A stretch of DNA of 64,000 nt from positions 97,473 through 161,472 of the forward strand of contig JAAHGF010000019.1 in the NCBI GenBank assembly GCA_010672585.1, given 5' to 3'. The notes under the pieces are model-generated. The model had not been told where the DNA came from and ran no database searches. It saw only the letters and a program-made list of their open reading frames with translations. The stretch is from Okeania sp. SIO1I7. Lineage in GTDB: Bacteria > Cyanobacteriota > Cyanobacteriia > Cyanobacteriales > Microcoleaceae. Position 1 is the stretch's first letter, and each line of letters starts with the position of its first letter. This document shows positions 9,174 through 20,603 of the stretch, piece after piece. Both the position numbers and the translations under genes were made by a program.

Positions 9174-12100
9174 CTAAACCTTCACAGCAACCTTCTCTTC
9201 AGCACCAACACTTGCTTGTGGTGTCTCCGCTTCAGAAGGAGGCACAACTTGATAAAACTTCGGCAAATATTCAGACCAACTCGCCAAAATAATTTTCGCC
9301 TTCTCACTTCCAGTCCGATCGACGTGTAATGAAATCAAATCCTGCAACTGCGCCTCACCTTCTGGCGTACAAACACGCTGAATAGAAACGATTTCATTAT
9401 TCACCCTAGCTGGAAAATCACCATCCTCATCCAAGAAATAAGCAATTCCCCCAGTCATACCAGCGCCGACATTCCGACCTGTCTTACCCAAACAAACAAT
9501 AACACCACCAGTCATATATTCACAAGCATGGTCGCCAGCACCTTCAATAACTGCCTTACCCATAGAGTTCCGGACAGCAAAACGTTCTCCTGCTTGACCA
9601 TTTGCAAACAAAATTCCACCAGTAGCACCATACAAACAAGTATTGCCAATAATTACATTTGTTGCCGGGTCGTAACCTGTTTTGGCAGGTGGCTTAATAA
9701 TAATCTCTCCACCGTGCATTCCCTTACCAACATAATCATTCGCATCACCTCGTAATGTTAAAGTCATTCCTGGCAAGTTGAAAGCGCCAAAGCTCTGACC
9801 AGCACTACCATTAAACATCAGATTAATTTGCCCTTCAAAACCAGTATTGCCATAACGAGCAGCGATCGCTCCTGCCAACCTTGCTCCCACAGTACGGTCA
9901 GTATTAACTAACTTTATTGTCTTACTCACACTTCCCTGGTTGCCAATTGCCGCTTGAATTTCCCGGTCTTCCAGCAGCACATCATCTAACACAGAACCAT
10001 TGCTGTGAACAGTTCCATGGTTCAACCAACCCCGGTCACTACGAGTATCTGGCAACTTGAGCAAACAATCTAAATTTAAAGCTGCTGTTTTCGTTAACTG
10101 TACATTTTCCCGTACTTTCAGCAAGTCAGCACGACCCATCACTTCACTCAGAGAGCGATAACCTAACTTTGCCAAAATACTCCGTACTTCCTCAGCAATA
10201 AACCAGAAGAAATTAACCACATTTTCTGGCACCCCAGTAAATTTCTTACGCAACTTTTCCTGCTGAGTTGCCACACCCACCGGGCAACTATTGGTATGAC
10301 AAATTCTTGCCATGATACAACCTTCAGCAATCATAGCAATAGAGCCAAAACCATATTCTTCTGCTCCCATTAAGGCCGCCATGAGTACATCCCAACCAGT
10401 CTTCAGACCGCCATCAACTCTGAGAGTTACCCGGTCGCGTAACTGATTGTCCATCAACACTCGATGTACCTCGCTCAAACCCAACTCCCAAGGACTACCT
10501 GCGTGTTTAATTGAACTTAAAGGGGAAGCACCTGTACCGCCATCGTGACCAGAAATTTGAATCACGTCAGCATTTGCTTTAGCTACACCAGCAGCGATCG
10601 TACCAATACCAATTTCTGCTACCAACTTCACCGACACACCAGCATTAGGATTAATTTGGTGGAGGTCAAAAATTAACTGTGCTAAATCCTCAATAGAATA
10701 AATATCATGGTGAGGAGGGGGTGAAATCAACGTAACTCCTGCTTTAGAACGACGGAGTGTGGCAATGTAGTTACTTACCTTTTTACCAGGTAACTGACCG
10801 CCTTCACCTGGTTTTGCACCCTGAGCAACTTTAATTTCTATCTGTTTGGCATTCATCAGATATTCTGGAGTCACGCCAAACCGACCAGAAGCAACCTGTT
10901 TAATTGCAGAAGAAGCGGTGTCACCATTTTGTAATCCCTTGAGATGAGGTAACAAGGTAGACAAACCTTGACCATTAACATCATCCAATACCTTAAACCT
11001 TGTGGGGTCTTCTCCACCTTCGCCAGAATTAGACTTACCTCCTATCCGGTTCATAGCGATCGCTAAAGTCTCATGAGCTTCCCGTGACAGCGACCCCAGA
11101 GACATTCCACCAGTACAGAAACGTTTCATTATTTCTGCTACGGGTTCCACTTCTTCTACAGGAATGGGAGAGCGATCGCTATTAAAATCCAACAAATCCC
11201 GTAAAGCAGTTATAGGTCGCCCTTGCAAATATTTTCGGTAAACTTCATAGTGGTCGTACCCCGATTTTTCTTGCTGTTTACCATTGCCATTTGTCACAGG
11301 CAAGATGCCACTGTTATTAAAAGTAGCAACCGCTTTATGGAGTGCTTTCGACATCTCCGGACTATTCATGTGATATTCCCCAGTGGGGCGATATTGCACA
11401 AACCCATAATTCTCCAACTTTTTAATATTCAATTCTGGGAACGCCCGACTGTGGAAAGCGATCATCTCTTGTGCTAACTCTACTACTGTTAAACCACCAA
11501 CCCGAGAAGTAGTTCCTCGGAAAGCAAGTTCCAACAAATCTCCACCAATACCGATCGCCTCAAAAATCTGTGCGCCCTGATAAGAAGACAACAAAGAAAT
11601 TCCCATTTTAGAGAGAATTTTCAACAGTCCCGCTTCTATTGCTTTGCGATAATTTTTTTGAGCTTCTTCGATAGTAATTTTTGCAATCTTACCCCGTTCC
11701 ATTTGTTTTTGAACTGTTGAGTTCGACCACCAAGAACGCACAGATTCTAATGCTAAATAAGGATGAACTGCACTAGCTCCATAACCAATCAAACAAGCAA
11801 AATGATGGGTACTCCAACATTGAGCTGTTTCTACCACCAAAGATGCCTTCATTCGTAATTGTTCTTTTATCAAATGATGGTGAACTGCGCCCACAGCTAC
11901 TAAAGGAGGAATATAAGCCAACTCAGCATTAATTCCTCCCTCAATTTTGTCAGATAAAATAATAATTTCCTGACCATTTTTAACTGCTGTTGCTGCTTGT
12001 TCGCACAAATTATTTACTGCTGTTTGTAATCCTTCTGGCCCATTAACTAGAGGAAAGACAGTAGATAAAGTTTCTGTAGCAAATTCTGACTCGTAAACTT

Positions 12101-13877
12101 CCCTTAATTCTGCTTCATTTAATAGTGGTGATTCTATCTTTAATAAACGTGCATTTTCTGGGTTAATTTCTAATAAGTTACCACGCTTACCTAGCAGCAT
12201 ATTTAGTGACATTACCATACCTTCCCGAAGAGGATCTATAGGAGGATTTGTCACTTGAGCAAATCTTTGCTTAAAATAGTCATAAAGCAAATGAGGCTTT
12301 TGAGAAAGCACTGCCAGAGGAATGTCATCTCCCATACAAAATGTTGGTTCTTTCCCTAGATTTGCCATATCAGAAATTACCATATCTAGGTCTTCTAAAC
12401 TATAGCCAAAAGCTGTTTGTGACCTCAGCAAAGTTTGCGAATCCAACTGAGTATTACTAACAAAAGGTTGCCTTGTTATCTGCTTTCTTTGTTGTAACCA
12501 TTCTCCCAAAGGAAACTGCTTACTAATACGTTTTTTAATCTCCCAATTTTTCAGAATTTCATTAGTAGCTAAATCTACAGCAATCATTTGTCCGGGTCCG
12601 AGGCGACCTTTTTCGACTATTTCTGCCTCTGGTATTTCGACAACTCCTGCTTCAGATGCCACAATTATTAGGTCGTTATTTGTAATGCAATAACGCGCTG
12701 GTCGCAAACCATTCCGGTCTAGAGCTGCTCCTACCTGTTTGCCATCACTAAACACCAATAATGCCGGACCATCCCAAGCTTCCTGCAAACCACTGTAATA
12801 TTCATAAAAATCAACAATTTCTGGATGCTCTGACAAGTCCGGTTGATTTCTGTATGCTTCCGGCACCATAATCATCAATGTTTCCATTGGCGATCGCCCG
12901 GAACGTACAATTAATTCCATCACGTTGTCTAGATTTGCCGAATCACTACTGTCAGCATCTACAAAGGGTGTTAACTCATTTAATCGCGCTCCCCAAGTCG
13001 ATGAACTTAGACTAGACTCCCGAGCTTTCATCCAGTTAATATTTCCCAATAGAGTATTAATTTCTCCATTGTGACCAAGCAAACGCATCGGTTGAGCCAG
13101 AGGCCATCGAGGCATTGTATTTGTGCTGAAGCGTCGGTGGTAAACTGCAAAGGCGCTCTCGTAGGTTGGGTTTTGCAGATCTGTGTAAAATTCTCCCAAA
13201 ACAGCAGATCGCACCATTCCTTTGTATACAATAGTGCGACTGGAGAAAGAACAAATATAAGCATCTACTCCCCAAATAAAATCCTCTGCTTCTAAAGCAC
13301 AACCAATATTACGCCGTATTAAGTAGAGCGATCGTTCTAAATCATCACCTTGCAATGTTTCTGAAGTTACAATTAGCTGTTCAATTTTTGGTTGATTTGC
13401 TCGTGCTTGTGCTCCTAATACTTCTGGTCTGACTGGTACAACTCTCCAACCAACCACTTTTAAACCTTCTTTAGTAATTACTTTTTCAATTATTTGGCGT
13501 GCCTGTGCTGCCTTATCTTCTGTTTGGGGTAAAAATATCATTGCCACCCCACAGCGTTCAGGATCTAACTCCAAATTTTCAGATAATAATTTCCACGGAA
13601 TTTGACTCATTAAACCTGCTCCATCTCCTGAGTCTTGGTCCGCACTACAGCCACCACGATGTTCTAAGCAGGTGAGAGCAGGTAAAGCTTTCATAATAAT
13701 TTCATGACTCTTTTTTCCTGATGGATGAGCAATGAAACCTACCCCACAAGCATCTCGTTCTTCTACTAGCCATCTTTGGCCGTTATAAGTTTCTTTGTTG
13801 ACTTTTAGATTTATGGGCGCGGAGATTTGTTTGTGTTGAGAATCGTTACTAATTTGATCCATGTTTAATTTACTCAT
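9174..13877 (-). CDS. gltB: Glutamate synthase large subunit, probably ferredoxin-dependent
   Basis: About 1567 residues. It transfers the glutamine amide to 2-oxoglutarate, giving two glutamates, the second step of the GS-GOGAT nitrogen pathway. An N-terminal propeptide precedes the catalytic Cys of [14 protein letters not shown], as in class II amidotransferases. The FMN barrel ([28 protein letters not shown]) and the 3Fe-4S cluster motif ([15 protein letters not shown]) follow, then the C-terminal beta-helix ([15 protein letters not shown]). No gltD (NADPH subunit) is adjacent, which favours the ferredoxin type (glsF/gltS), but this is inference. The start is uncertain: ATG at 13877 is chosen, a GTG at 13907 has AAGG directly before it, and another ATG lies at 13862. 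I found no GTA-N8-TAC NtcA site by eye in the near upstream region. Confidence 0.92.
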   Translation of the reverse strand: MSKLNMDQISNDSQHKQISAPINLKVNKETYNGQRWLVEERDACGVGFIAHPSGKKSHEIIMKALPALTCLEHRGGCSADQDSGDGAGLMSQIPWKLLSENLELDPERCGVAMIFLPQTEDKAAQARQIIEKVITKEGLKVVGWRVVPVRPEVLGAQARANQPKIEQLIVTSETLQGDDLERSLYLIRRNIGCALEAEDFIWGVDAYICSFSSRTIVYKGMVRSAVLGEFYTDLQNPTYESAFAVYHRRFSTNTMPRWPLAQPMRLLGHNGEINTLLGNINWMKARESSLSSSTWGARLNELTPFVDADSSDSANLDNVMELIVRSGRSPMETLMIMVPEAYRNQPDLSEHPEIVDFYEYYSGLQEAWDGPALLVFSDGKQVGAALDRNGLRPARYCITNNDLIIVASEAGVVEIPEAEIVEKGRLGPGQMIAVDLATNEILKNWEIKKRISKQFPLGEWLQQRKQITRQPFVSNTQLDSQTLLRSQTAFGYSLEDLDMVISDMANLGKEPTFCMGDDIPLAVLSQKPHLLYDYFKQRFAQVTNPPIDPLREGMVMSLNMLLGKRGNLLEINPENARLLKIESPLLNEAELREVYESEFATETLSTVFPLVNGPEGLQTAVNNLCEQAATAVKNGQEIIILSDKIEGGINAELAYIPPLVAVGAVHHHLIKEQLRMKASLVVETAQCWSTHHFACLIGYGASAVHPYLALESVRSWWSNSTVQKQMERGKIAKITIEEAQKNYRKAIEAGLLKILSKMGISLLSSYQGAQIFEAIGIGGDLLELAFRGTTSRVGGLTVVELAQEMIAFHSRAFPELNIKKLENYGFVQYRPTGEYHMNSPEMSKALHKAVATFNNSGILPVTNGNGKQQEKSGYDHYEVYRKYLQGRPITALRDLLDFNSDRSPIPVEEVEPVAEIMKRFCTGGMSLGSLSREAHETLAIAMNRIGGKSNSGEGGEDPTRFKVLDDVNGQGLSTLLPHLKGLQNGDTASSAIKQVASGRFGVTPEYLMNAKQIEIKVAQGAKPGEGGQLPGKKVSNYIATLRRSKAGVTLISPPPHHDIYSIEDLAQLIFDLHQINPNAGVSVKLVAEIGIGTIAAGVAKANADVIQISGHDGGTGASPLSSIKHAGSPWELGLSEVHRVLMDNQLRDRVTLRVDGGLKTGWDVLMAALMGAEEYGFGSIAMIAEGCIMARICHTNSCPVGVATQQEKLRKKFTGVPENVVNFFWFIAEEVRSILAKLGYRSLSEVMGRADLLKVRENVQLTKTAALNLDCLLKLPDTRSDRGWLNHGTVHSNGSVLDDVLLEDREIQAAIGNQGSVSKTIKLVNTDRTVGARLAGAIAARYGNTGFEGQINLMFNGSAGQSFGAFNLPGMTLTLRGDANDYVGKGMHGGEIIIKPPAKTGYDPATNVIIGNTCLYGATGGILFANGQAGERFAVRNSMGKAVIEGAGDHACEYMTGGVIVCLGKTGRNVGAGMTGGIAYFLDEDGDFPARVNNEIVSIQRVCTPEGEAQLQDLISLHVDRTGSEKAKIILASWSEYLPKFYQVVPPSEAETPQASVGAEEKVAVKV

Positions 13878-13907
13878 AATATTGTAAACTTTAAGTGAGG
13901 GTTTCAC

Positions 13908-15297
13908 CCTTGATATAAGTGTTCATCTCATCCTATTGCTACTTGCTTGGGATAAATACACTACAAAACAAACCACATAATTGAGTGAAATTTTAATATT
14001 GTTTGAAGGTTGATTACTTTGGTATTGGTATAGTATTTCGTGTTTTCCTCATTTTCTTTACAAAGATATAAGATTTTACAAAAATAGCTCGCTATATTAT
14101 CAACCACGAAAACCTACAACACCACTGTTTTTGCTATTTTATCAACTATCTTAACGATTGCTTGAAAATAATTATGATACAAAAAATACTCTAAGTTATA
14201 CTCAACTGATGTATTATGAAACACGCAGCTCACGCTAATTTCTTATTTGTCGATTGATTTAAATTTATAGTGCGATCTTTCCCAATTATGTTTCAACCTA
14301 ATATGAGTATGAGCTTGAATCTTGCTTTCATGCTTATCGCTTATAGCTCATCATTATAGTTAGAATTGTTTTACTTAATTATAGTCCAGTGTTTATTAGA
14401 TCGAGTAGGCTTATATATTTTTTAATTTTTCACTCTTAATAGATTTATCTAAAATCTAAAAAAAATCAGATTGATTTATGTATGGACATATCTCTAAAAT
14501 TCGGCCTTACTTCTACCATTGTGGCCTTCTGCATACACACAGCATAGTATAATTTTTCAGCAGGTAGTTAATTATGATACCAGATTCAATAGCATAAATC
14601 AATGTGTGAAGCTCGAAGTTGCTATAGATAGAAAGAATAATATTTTGATCGGGATTGAGTGTAGTGGCGTGACGCACCTAAAATGTGGCAATAGTAGGGG
14701 CGGGTTTCACGTTAAATTAATGGCGTTACAAATTATTAGATGAACCCGCCCCCGCCCCATTAACGAAGTCAGAAGTTATTTTTGGAGGATTTGAGCAAGG
14801 AACCAAAAATATTTCGCCTTAAAAGGTGGGGTGGCGCGACCCAATTATTAGGTGTGTCATTCCAGTAGATTTGCTCCCGACAGTCACGCAACTGGCGTGG
14901 TGTTGTAGTGCCTCCTTTCCTAGGTCATGCTGCGCAAACGGAGGAGCTACGCTAACACGAGCGTCAAGGTAACACCTGCGCTCCGAAGGATATGTCTTAT
15001 GTGACTATATTTTTATGAACTTATGAACTATAGATATATGAAGATTTGATATAGATATTCAAAAAGCTTGAATAGGGGGTGACAGTAATAGGGGTAATTT
15101 TGCTATGGTTTATATGGTATCTAATTTGACTTGACCCCTAGACTATTTTTCTTGAGCCTGAACCTCTAGAAATACTAGGTGAGAGAATTATTTGTGTACC
15201 AGATTCTAGAGATATAGTCTCTAATAATCTCTGAGTTCAGGAGATTAAACATAACCATAAGTATTTAGTATTTTATTTTTTTGGAGACTGCCAAAAA
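13908..15297. other. 1.4-kb intergenic region with a GC-rich repeat island
   Basis: 13908-14680 is AT-rich with no convincing gene. From ~14690 to 15000 the base composition jumps. GGGGCGGGTTT at ~14697 is mirrored by GAACCCGCCCC at ~14742-14752, giving a hairpin of about ten pairs. Then comes a mosaic containing ATGCTGCGCAAACGGAGGAG and GCTACGCTAAC at ~14927-14957, related to the interspersed repeat family described at 40446 and 59955. 15000-15297 is AT-rich and must hold the promoter of the cupin gene. It includes the near-palindrome AGAGATATAGTCTCT near 15210. Confidence 0.55.
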
Positions 15298-15708
15298 ATG
15301 GTACAAGTTAAAGAAGTAGCCCAAACTCCTAAATTGTCTATACCTTCTGCATTAAAAGGACTGCCTACCACTGAACGTCCTTGGGGATCGTTCACAGTTT
15401 TAGAAGATGGACTTGGATACAAAATCAAACGGATAGAAGTCAAACCAGGACATAGACTTAGTCTACAAATGCACTACCATCGTAGCGAGCATTGGATTGT
15501 TGTTTCAGGAACTGCTAAGGTTGTCTGTGGAGACAAAGAAGAAATTCTGCAAAACAATCAATCTACCTATGTACCTCAATGTACTTCTCATCGCTTAGAG
15601 AATCCAGGAGTTATTCCTTTAGTATTGATTGAAGTACAAAATGGAGAGTATCTTGGAGAGGATGATATTGTTCGTTTTCAAGATGATTATGCCCGCACAA
15701 AGTCCTAA
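15298..15708 (+). CDS. Cupin protein, mannose-6-phosphate isomerase type II-like
   Basis: 136 residues forming a single cupin barrel: RPWGSFTVLEDG, then the metal-ligand motif GHRLSLQMHYHRSEHWIVVSG (His/His/Glu region around residues 54-72), then IPQCTSHRLEN-type closure. It matches the C-terminal half of ManC-type bifunctional mannose-6-phosphate isomerase / mannose-1-phosphate guanylyltransferase, here standing alone. A role in supplying mannose-6-P toward GDP-mannose, used by the gmd/fcl pair at 49-52 kb, is plausible but inferred. The ATG is preceded by TGGAGACTGCCAAAAA, with GGAG about 12 bases upstream. Confidence 0.8.
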   Translation: MVQVKEVAQTPKLSIPSALKGLPTTERPWGSFTVLEDGLGYKIKRIEVKPGHRLSLQMHYHRSEHWIVVSGTAKVVCGDKEEILQNNQSTYVPQCTSHRLENPGVIPLVLIEVQNGEYLGEDDIVRFQDDYARTKS

Positions 15709-15746
15709 TTTAACTGGTAAGCAAAAAAAATTTGTGAAATTTGTGA

Positions 15747-16070
15747 ATGATTAACTTGAGCGAAGCAGCAGTCCAAGAAATTATTCGTCTTAGGTCTAAA
15801 TACCAAAACCCAAATGCCTTATTTCGTTTGAAGTTTAAATCTGGTGGCTGCTGTAGTTTCTATTACATAATGGAGTTTGACGAACAGTTAGCTAGTAACG
15901 ACCGAGTTTATGACTGTGGGAAAGTTAAAGTCGTAGTTGACTCTCAACAACTAAACTACCTGAATGGATTAACCTTGGACTATTCTGAGGACCTGATGGG
16001 TGGAGGCTTTCGATTTAACAACCCTAATGCTAAAGCTACCTGTGGTTGTGGAAATTCCTTTTCGATTTGA
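15747..16070 (+). CDS. A-type iron-sulfur cluster carrier (IscA/SufA/HesB family)
   Basis: 107 residues. The three conserved cysteines are present: C35 or C36 in SGGCCSFYY and C99-G-C101 near the end (CGCGNSF). These proteins hold an Fe-S cluster or iron and pass it to apoproteins in the cytoplasm. The protein starts 38 bases after the cupin stop and lies immediately before the str operon promoter. An A-type carrier upstream of rpsL is a common cyanobacterial arrangement. There is no strong Shine-Dalgarno sequence upstream of its ATG. Confidence 0.88.
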   Translation: MINLSEAAVQEIIRLRSKYQNPNALFRLKFKSGGCCSFYYIMEFDEQLASNDRVYDCGKVKVVVDSQQLNYLNGLTLDYSEDLMGGGFRFNNPNAKATCGCGNSFSI

Positions 16071-16072
16071 TG

Positions 16073-16101
16073 TTGACAAAAGTGTATCACTAACCTATAA
16101 T
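16073..16101 (+). promoter_or_regulatory. Perfect sigma70 consensus promoter for the str operon
   Basis: TTGACA at 16073-16078, a 17-base spacer, then TATAAT at 16096-16101. Both hexamers match the consensus exactly with ideal spacing. It starts two bases after the stop of the Fe-S carrier gene and points at rpsL. The expected transcript start is near 16108, giving a leader of about 500 nt before rpsL. Confidence 0.8.
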
Positions 16102-16606
16102 TAAAGATTGTTTGTAAAGTTTTTCTAGAATGGCTAGGGACAAAACCAAAAATTAATGTTTTGATAATTTCCCTAAACTTACTGAAAAATAGGCCGTTGC
16201 ACCAAAGGTTCCTATGGCGCAACGGTAATTTATTCCTAATAGTTAAAGAGGCTAATTGATAAAGTGGATATTTTTTTAAAGATAAAAGTAATTTACCAAA
16301 ATATACTTCTTCTTTAACTAGCTATCAGCATTCAGCTTTCAGCACACTAAAAGCTTTGGTTTAAATACCTGACTTCTTCTAAGCTTGTCGTTTAATTTTA
16401 GGAGGGGTCGCGTATCACCTTTGCACAAAGCTGACTGCTAAACGCTGATAAGCTGTTTGCGGAGCATTCCGGACCGAAACGCTTTTTAAATAAATTATTA
16501 GGAACAAAATTGGGAACAAATTTTCTAAGTAAGCTCGCCCAAAAGTATTATCTTTTTTAGCGAGGGGATGAAGAAGAATCACAAGAAAAACTGTTACTCA
16601 TAACTC
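16102..16606 (+). promoter_or_regulatory. Long leader of the str operon with hairpin and repeat element
   Basis: The predicted 5' leader of rpsL. CCGTTGC (16194-16200) pairs with GCAACGG (16219-16225) to form a hairpin, followed by TAATTTATT; it could attenuate transcription, though the T-run is poor. From ~16316 to ~16480 there is a repeat mosaic: CAGCATTCAGCTTTCAGC at the left, AGCTGACTGCTAAACGCTGA at ~16431, and GCTGTTTGCGGAGCATTCCG at ~16451, a member of the interspersed family seen at 40446 and 59990. No ORF was seen. Confidence 0.5.
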
Positions 16607-16981
16607 ATGCCAACAATTCAACAACTAATTCGTTCAGCTCGTCAAGAAACTCAAAAGAAAACTAAATCTCCGGCTCTTAAAAGTTGCCCTCAACGTCGTG
16701 GAGTATGCACAAGAGTATACACCACTACACCAAAAAAGCCTAACTCAGCTCTCCGTAAGGTGGCTAGGGTACGTCTAACTTCAGGCTTTGAAGTAACTGC
16801 CTATATTCCTGGTATTGGTCATAACCTACAAGAACACTCTGTAGTTATGATTAGAGGTGGTAGGGTTAAAGACCTGCCTGGTGTGAGATATCACATTATT
16901 CGGGGCACATTAGATACCGCAGGAGTTAAAGATCGTAAACAAAGTCGTTCTAAGTATGGGGCAAAAAAGCCTAAAGCTTAA
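16607..16981 (+). CDS. rpsL: 30S ribosomal protein S12
   Basis: 124 residues, complete. It is the decoding-centre protein of the small subunit. The family hallmarks are all visible: PTIQQLIR start, [36 protein letters not shown], and the [18 protein letters not shown] loop that carries the conserved Asp (site of methylthiolation in bacteria) and the Lys residues where streptomycin resistance changes arise. This is the first gene of the str operon, followed by rpsG after 185 bases. Confidence 0.98.
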   Translation: MPTIQQLIRSARQETQKKTKSPALKSCPQRRGVCTRVYTTTPKKPNSALRKVARVRLTSGFEVTAYIPGIGHNLQEHSVVMIRGGRVKDLPGVRYHIIRGTLDTAGVKDRKQSRSKYGAKKPKA

Positions 16982-17166
16982 GTTAATAGAATGCAAAATT
17001 CAAGAAAACATTAGCTAAAATCAGTATGTAATAGATATTGAATTTTGTATCTATCTTGTTTGATTTGTTATCTTGCCCGAGATGTAAAACAAGAATCTCC
17101 CGTTATAATCGCTCTTATTTTACGGTAAGAGTGTCAATTAAAGTTTAGTTTATTGGTTGTGATAAT

Positions 17167-17637
17167 ATGTCTCGTCGTAGAGTTGTTCAAAGACGTCCTG
17201 TTCCTCCAGATGCACAGTATAATAGTCGATTAGTCAGTATGATGGTACGACGCATAATGCGTCACGGTAAAAAATCTTTAGCCTTTAATATCGTCTACGA
17301 TGCGTTTAAAACTATTGAAGAAAGAACAGATTCAGACCCTTTAGAACTATTTGAAAAAGCAGTCCGGAATGTGACTCCTTTAGTAGAAGTTAAGGCCCGT
17401 CGTGTGGGTGGTGCAACATACCAAGTGCCAATGGAAGTCCGCTCAGATCGTGGAACTAGCCTAGCTCTGCGTTGGTTGGTGCAATATTCTAGAGCTAGAG
17501 GAGGAAAAACAATGGCCATGAAATTAGCCAATGAGTTAATGGATGCAGCTAACGAAACAGGTAGTGCAGTTCGTAAGCGAGAAGAAACTCATAGAATGGC
17601 AGAAGCAAATAAGGCTTTTGCTCACTATCGTTATTAA
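17167..17637 (+). CDS. rpsG: 30S ribosomal protein S7
   Basis: 156 residues, the normal length. It organises the 3' domain of 16S rRNA at the head of the small subunit and lines the E site. It starts [19 protein letters not shown] and contains [31 protein letters not shown] and the C-terminal [20 protein letters not shown] region. The ATG is preceded by GGTTGTGATAAT without a clear Shine-Dalgarno sequence. A repeat element separates it from fusA. Confidence 0.98.
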   Translation: MSRRRVVQRRPVPPDAQYNSRLVSMMVRRIMRHGKKSLAFNIVYDAFKTIEERTDSDPLELFEKAVRNVTPLVEVKARRVGGATYQVPMEVRSDRGTSLALRWLVQYSRARGGKTMAMKLANELMDAANETGSAVRKREETHRMAEANKAFAHYRY

Positions 17638-17800
17638 AAAGCAATCAGCATTTCAGCATTCAGCAGTCAGCTTTGCGCATTTGTGGATCATTCCGGAGGA
17701 AAGGGGATTTAAACCCCTCCTGAAATTAAACGACTACCATTATCTATGCACTACCTTTTTAGGCTGATAGCTGATAGCTAATAGCTGACAGCTAGTTAAA
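17638..17800. repeat. Inverted-end repeat element between rpsG and fusA
   Basis: Directly after the rpsG stop come CAATCAGCATTTCAGCATTC and AGCAGTCAGC. At 17762-17795 the sequence runs back as GCTGATAGCTGATAGCTAAT followed by AGCTGACAGCTAG, the inverted counterpart. Between them lies TTTGCGCATTTGTGGATCAT, followed by TCCGG, related to the TGCGCAGCATTCCGC family. It appears to be a roughly 160-bp insertion inside a normally tight ribosomal operon. Confidence 0.6.
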
Positions 17801-17875
17801 ACGAATAAAGAACAACGCCACTTGTACCCAAAATTATAGAATTTTAATTAAGCGTAAAAATCTGAAGTACAGATA

Positions 17876-17884
17876 AAGGAGGTA
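17876..17884 (+). promoter_or_regulatory. Strong Shine-Dalgarno site that fixes the GTG start of fusA
   Basis: AAAGGAGGT ends three bases before the GTG at 17888. It is the strongest ribosome binding site seen in the window and supports the GTG over the internal ATG at 17900. Confidence 0.8.
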
Positions 17885-17887
17885 ACT

Positions 17888-19963
17888 GTGGGACGTACTA
17901 TGCCACTTGAGCGCGTGCGAAATATCGGTATCGCAGCTCATATAGATGCAGGTAAGACAACAACAACAGAGAGAATCCTATTTTATTCCGGTATAGTACA
18001 TAAAATGGGGGAAGTTCACGATGGGACCGCAGTTACCGACTGGATGGCTCAAGAGCGAGAACGCGGAATTACTATTACTGCGGCTGCTATTAGCACTAAG
18101 TGGTTAGACCATCAAATTAATATTATCGATACTCCAGGACACGTAGACTTCACAATAGAAGTAGAACGTTCTATGAGGGTTCTGGATGGAATAATAGCTG
18201 TATTCTGCTCGGTAGGAGGAGTACAGCCTCAATCAGAAACTGTCTGGCGTCAGGCTGACCGTTACCATGTCCCTCGTATGGCCTTTGTGAATAAGATGGA
18301 CCGGACAGGGGCTAACTTCTTCAAGGTATACGAGCAAGTTCGCGATCGCCTCCGAGCTAATGCAGTTCCTATTCAAATTCCTATCGGTAGTGAAAATGAA
18401 TTTAGGGGAATTGTAGATTTGGTGGGGATGAAAGCTTTTATCTACACCAATGACCTGGGAACAGATATTCAAAAAACGGAAATTCCAGCAGAAGTAGAAG
18501 AGTTAGCTCAAGAATATCGCCTGAAATTAGTTGAGTCAGTAGCGGAAACTGATGATACTTTGACAGAAAAGTACCTTGAAGGTGAGGAACTAACAGAAGA
18601 GGAAATTCGTAAAGCTCTACGTCAAGGGACAATTGCAGGTACAATTGTACCTATGCTCTGTGGTTCTGCTTTCAAAAACAAAGGGGTTCAGCTTTTATTG
18701 GATGCAGTAGTAAATTATTTACCAGCTCCTACAGAAGTTCCAGCAATTCAAGGAACCCTACCAAATGGGGAGTTGGATACCAGACCCTCAGATGATGAGG
18801 CACCTCTATCAGCTCTGGCATTCAAAATTATGTCAGATACTTATGGCCGTCTCACCTTTCTCCGAGTATATTCAGGAGTCCTTGCTAAAGGTAGTTATAT
18901 TCTAAATTCTACTAAAGATAAGAAAGAAAGAATTTCTCGTCTAATTGTTCTCAAAGCTGATGAAAAAATAGATGTAGATGAACTGTTGGCAGGAGATTTG
19001 GGGGCAGTTGTAGGTATGAAACATACCTTGACAGGAGATACGGTTTGTGATAGCGCAAATCCAATTCTCCTAGAGTCTCTTTATGTCCCTGATCCAGTTA
19101 TATCTGTGGCTGTGGAACCGAAAACCAAACAAGATATGGAACAATTGTCTAAGGCTCTTCAGGCTCTTTCTGATGAAGACCCTACATTCCGAGTTAGTGT
19201 CGATCCAGAAACCAATCAAACTGTAATTGCTGGTATGGGCGAACTGCATCTGGAAATCTTGGTAGATAGAATGCTTCGGGAATATAAGGTGGAAGCTAAT
19301 GTGGGTCAACCACAGGTAGCTTACCGAGAGACTATTCGCCAAAAGGTTGAGGCAGAGGGTAAATTTATCCGTCAAAGTGGTGGCAAGGGTCAGTATGGCC
19401 ATGTGGTTGTAGCACTGGAACCAGGAGAGCTAGGTAGTGGCTTTGAGTTTGTCTCTGAAATTGTGGGAGGGACAGTACCTAAAGAATTTATTAGTCCAGC
19501 AGAGCAAGGAATGAAAGAAGCTTGTGAAGCAGGTGTTTTGGCTGGTTATCCATTAATAGATGTTAAGGCTACTCTGGTAGACGGATCTTACCATGATGTG
19601 GATTCTTCAGAAATGGCTTTTAAAATTGCTGGCTCTATGGCAATAAGGGAAGGTGTTACTAAGGCTTCACCTGTGTTATTAGAGCCGATGATGAAAGTAG
19701 AGGTAGAAGTACCTGAAGATTTTATTGGTAATATTATTGGAGACCTGAACTCTAGAAGAGGACAAATAGAGAATCAAGAGTTAGAATCAAGTGTGGCTAA
19801 AGTAACGGCAAAGGTTCCTTTGGCAGAAATGTTTGGTTATGCTACTGATATGAGGTCAAAGACTCAAGGTCGTGGTATGTTTTCGATGGAATTTAGTAAT
19901 TATGAGGAAGTGCCTCGTAATGTGGCTGAGACTATCATTGCTAAAAGCAGAGGATATGTTTAA
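17888..19963 (+). CDS. fusA: Elongation factor G
   Basis: 691 residues. This translocase GTPase moves tRNA and mRNA through the ribosome. G-domain motifs: [14 protein letters not shown] (P-loop), RGITI (switch I/G2), DTPGHVDF (G3), NKMDRTGA (G4) and CGSAFKNKG (G5 region). Domain IV ([11 protein letters not shown]) and domain V ([22 protein letters not shown]) are intact. It starts with GTG ([13 protein letters not shown]), as the ribosome binding site and the family N-terminus both indicate. The gene is complete, with no sign of a second paralogue here. Confidence 0.98.
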   Translation: MGRTMPLERVRNIGIAAHIDAGKTTTTERILFYSGIVHKMGEVHDGTAVTDWMAQERERGITITAAAISTKWLDHQINIIDTPGHVDFTIEVERSMRVLDGIIAVFCSVGGVQPQSETVWRQADRYHVPRMAFVNKMDRTGANFFKVYEQVRDRLRANAVPIQIPIGSENEFRGIVDLVGMKAFIYTNDLGTDIQKTEIPAEVEELAQEYRLKLVESVAETDDTLTEKYLEGEELTEEEIRKALRQGTIAGTIVPMLCGSAFKNKGVQLLLDAVVNYLPAPTEVPAIQGTLPNGELDTRPSDDEAPLSALAFKIMSDTYGRLTFLRVYSGVLAKGSYILNSTKDKKERISRLIVLKADEKIDVDELLAGDLGAVVGMKHTLTGDTVCDSANPILLESLYVPDPVISVAVEPKTKQDMEQLSKALQALSDEDPTFRVSVDPETNQTVIAGMGELHLEILVDRMLREYKVEANVGQPQVAYRETIRQKVEAEGKFIRQSGGKGQYGHVVVALEPGELGSGFEFVSEIVGGTVPKEFISPAEQGMKEACEAGVLAGYPLIDVKATLVDGSYHDVDSSEMAFKIAGSMAIREGVTKASPVLLEPMMKVEVEVPEDFIGNIIGDLNSRRGQIENQELESSVAKVTAKVPLAEMFGYATDMRSKTQGRGMFSMEFSNYEEVPRNVAETIIAKSRGYV

Positions 19964-20603
19964 TAATTTGGAAAATTGTGTGTTTTTTAGGTTAAAATAT
20001 TGGCTTTGGGTTGGATAATGTGAAAATCAAGTCACTGATAACTAGATAAAAACTTGCAATTTACTGAAAAAGTAAGCAATTGTCTAAAACAAAAGCTAAC
20101 AAAAATTAGTTCATTAATTGATAATGGATAATGAATAATGGATAATTACCTCTGGTTAAAACCGAGAGGATTAAATATAAAAGAAATTTTATTTCTTCTC
20201 TTGGTCGATTGGAGGCCAGCGAGGAGACCTGCTCTTATCAGAGCCGCTCCGCTTTATATGTTGCGGAGCAAAACGCCATCCCTCGACCGCTTTTTTCTCC
20301 TGAATTAAGGAGAGGCTTTAAACCTCTGTGGATAAATTATCAATTATCAATGATCCATTGGTGAAGGGATAAGCAGAGTTTTCAAAATTTATCTATTATT
20401 AGTTAGTCAGTGCATCCGTTTCCTGATTTAACTAGCTGTTAGCTTTTAGTATTAAGCTAACCTCCCGGATTGTAATAGAATTCAGAATTGGTAAATTTAC
20501 CTTTAATTCTAAATTCAAAATCCTGCTGATGGCTGAAAGCTGACTGCTGACTGCTTCTTTAAGGTAAACGGAATTAACAACGGAAAAAAGGAACAAGTAA
20601 TTA
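19964..20603. other. 640-bp fusA-tuf spacer filled with repeats
   Basis: It holds the inverted-end element at 20115-20362. Near 20520-20556 a heptamer-like stretch (GCTGATGGCTGAAAGCTGAC, then TGCTGACTGC) belongs to the same sequence family as the element after rpsG. 20560-20603 leads into tuf with AAAAAAGGAACAAG as the ribosome binding site. There is no independent gene. In most bacteria this spacer is under 150 bp. Confidence 0.6.
20115..20362. repeat. 248-bp element with heptamer-built inverted ends and central hairpin
   Basis: The left end has GATAATG/GATAATT-type units followed by ACCTCT. The right end has AGGCTTTAAACCTCT followed by AATTATCAATTATCAATGAT, the inverted counterpart. The centre contains TTGGTCGATT, a CTCGACCGCTTTTTT stretch, and a perfect hairpin GCTCCGC (20246-20252) / GCGGAGC (20263-20269). 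A second copy in the opposite orientation occupies 26523-26680, sharing the TTGGTCGATT, GCGAGGA and CTCGACCGCTTTTT blocks. Confidence 0.65.

Noticed and set aside
8972..9329. Two short plus-strand frames before gltB
   Set aside because: No ribosome binding site, overlap with the terminator and with the gltB 3' end; no family resemblance.
13878..14100. NtcA binding site at the gltB promoter
   Set aside because: No GTA-N8-TAC match could be found in the near upstream sequence.
14519..14743. 74-codon frame upstream of the cupin gene
   Set aside because: No ribosome binding site, unusual composition, and it ends in the GC-rich repeat island.
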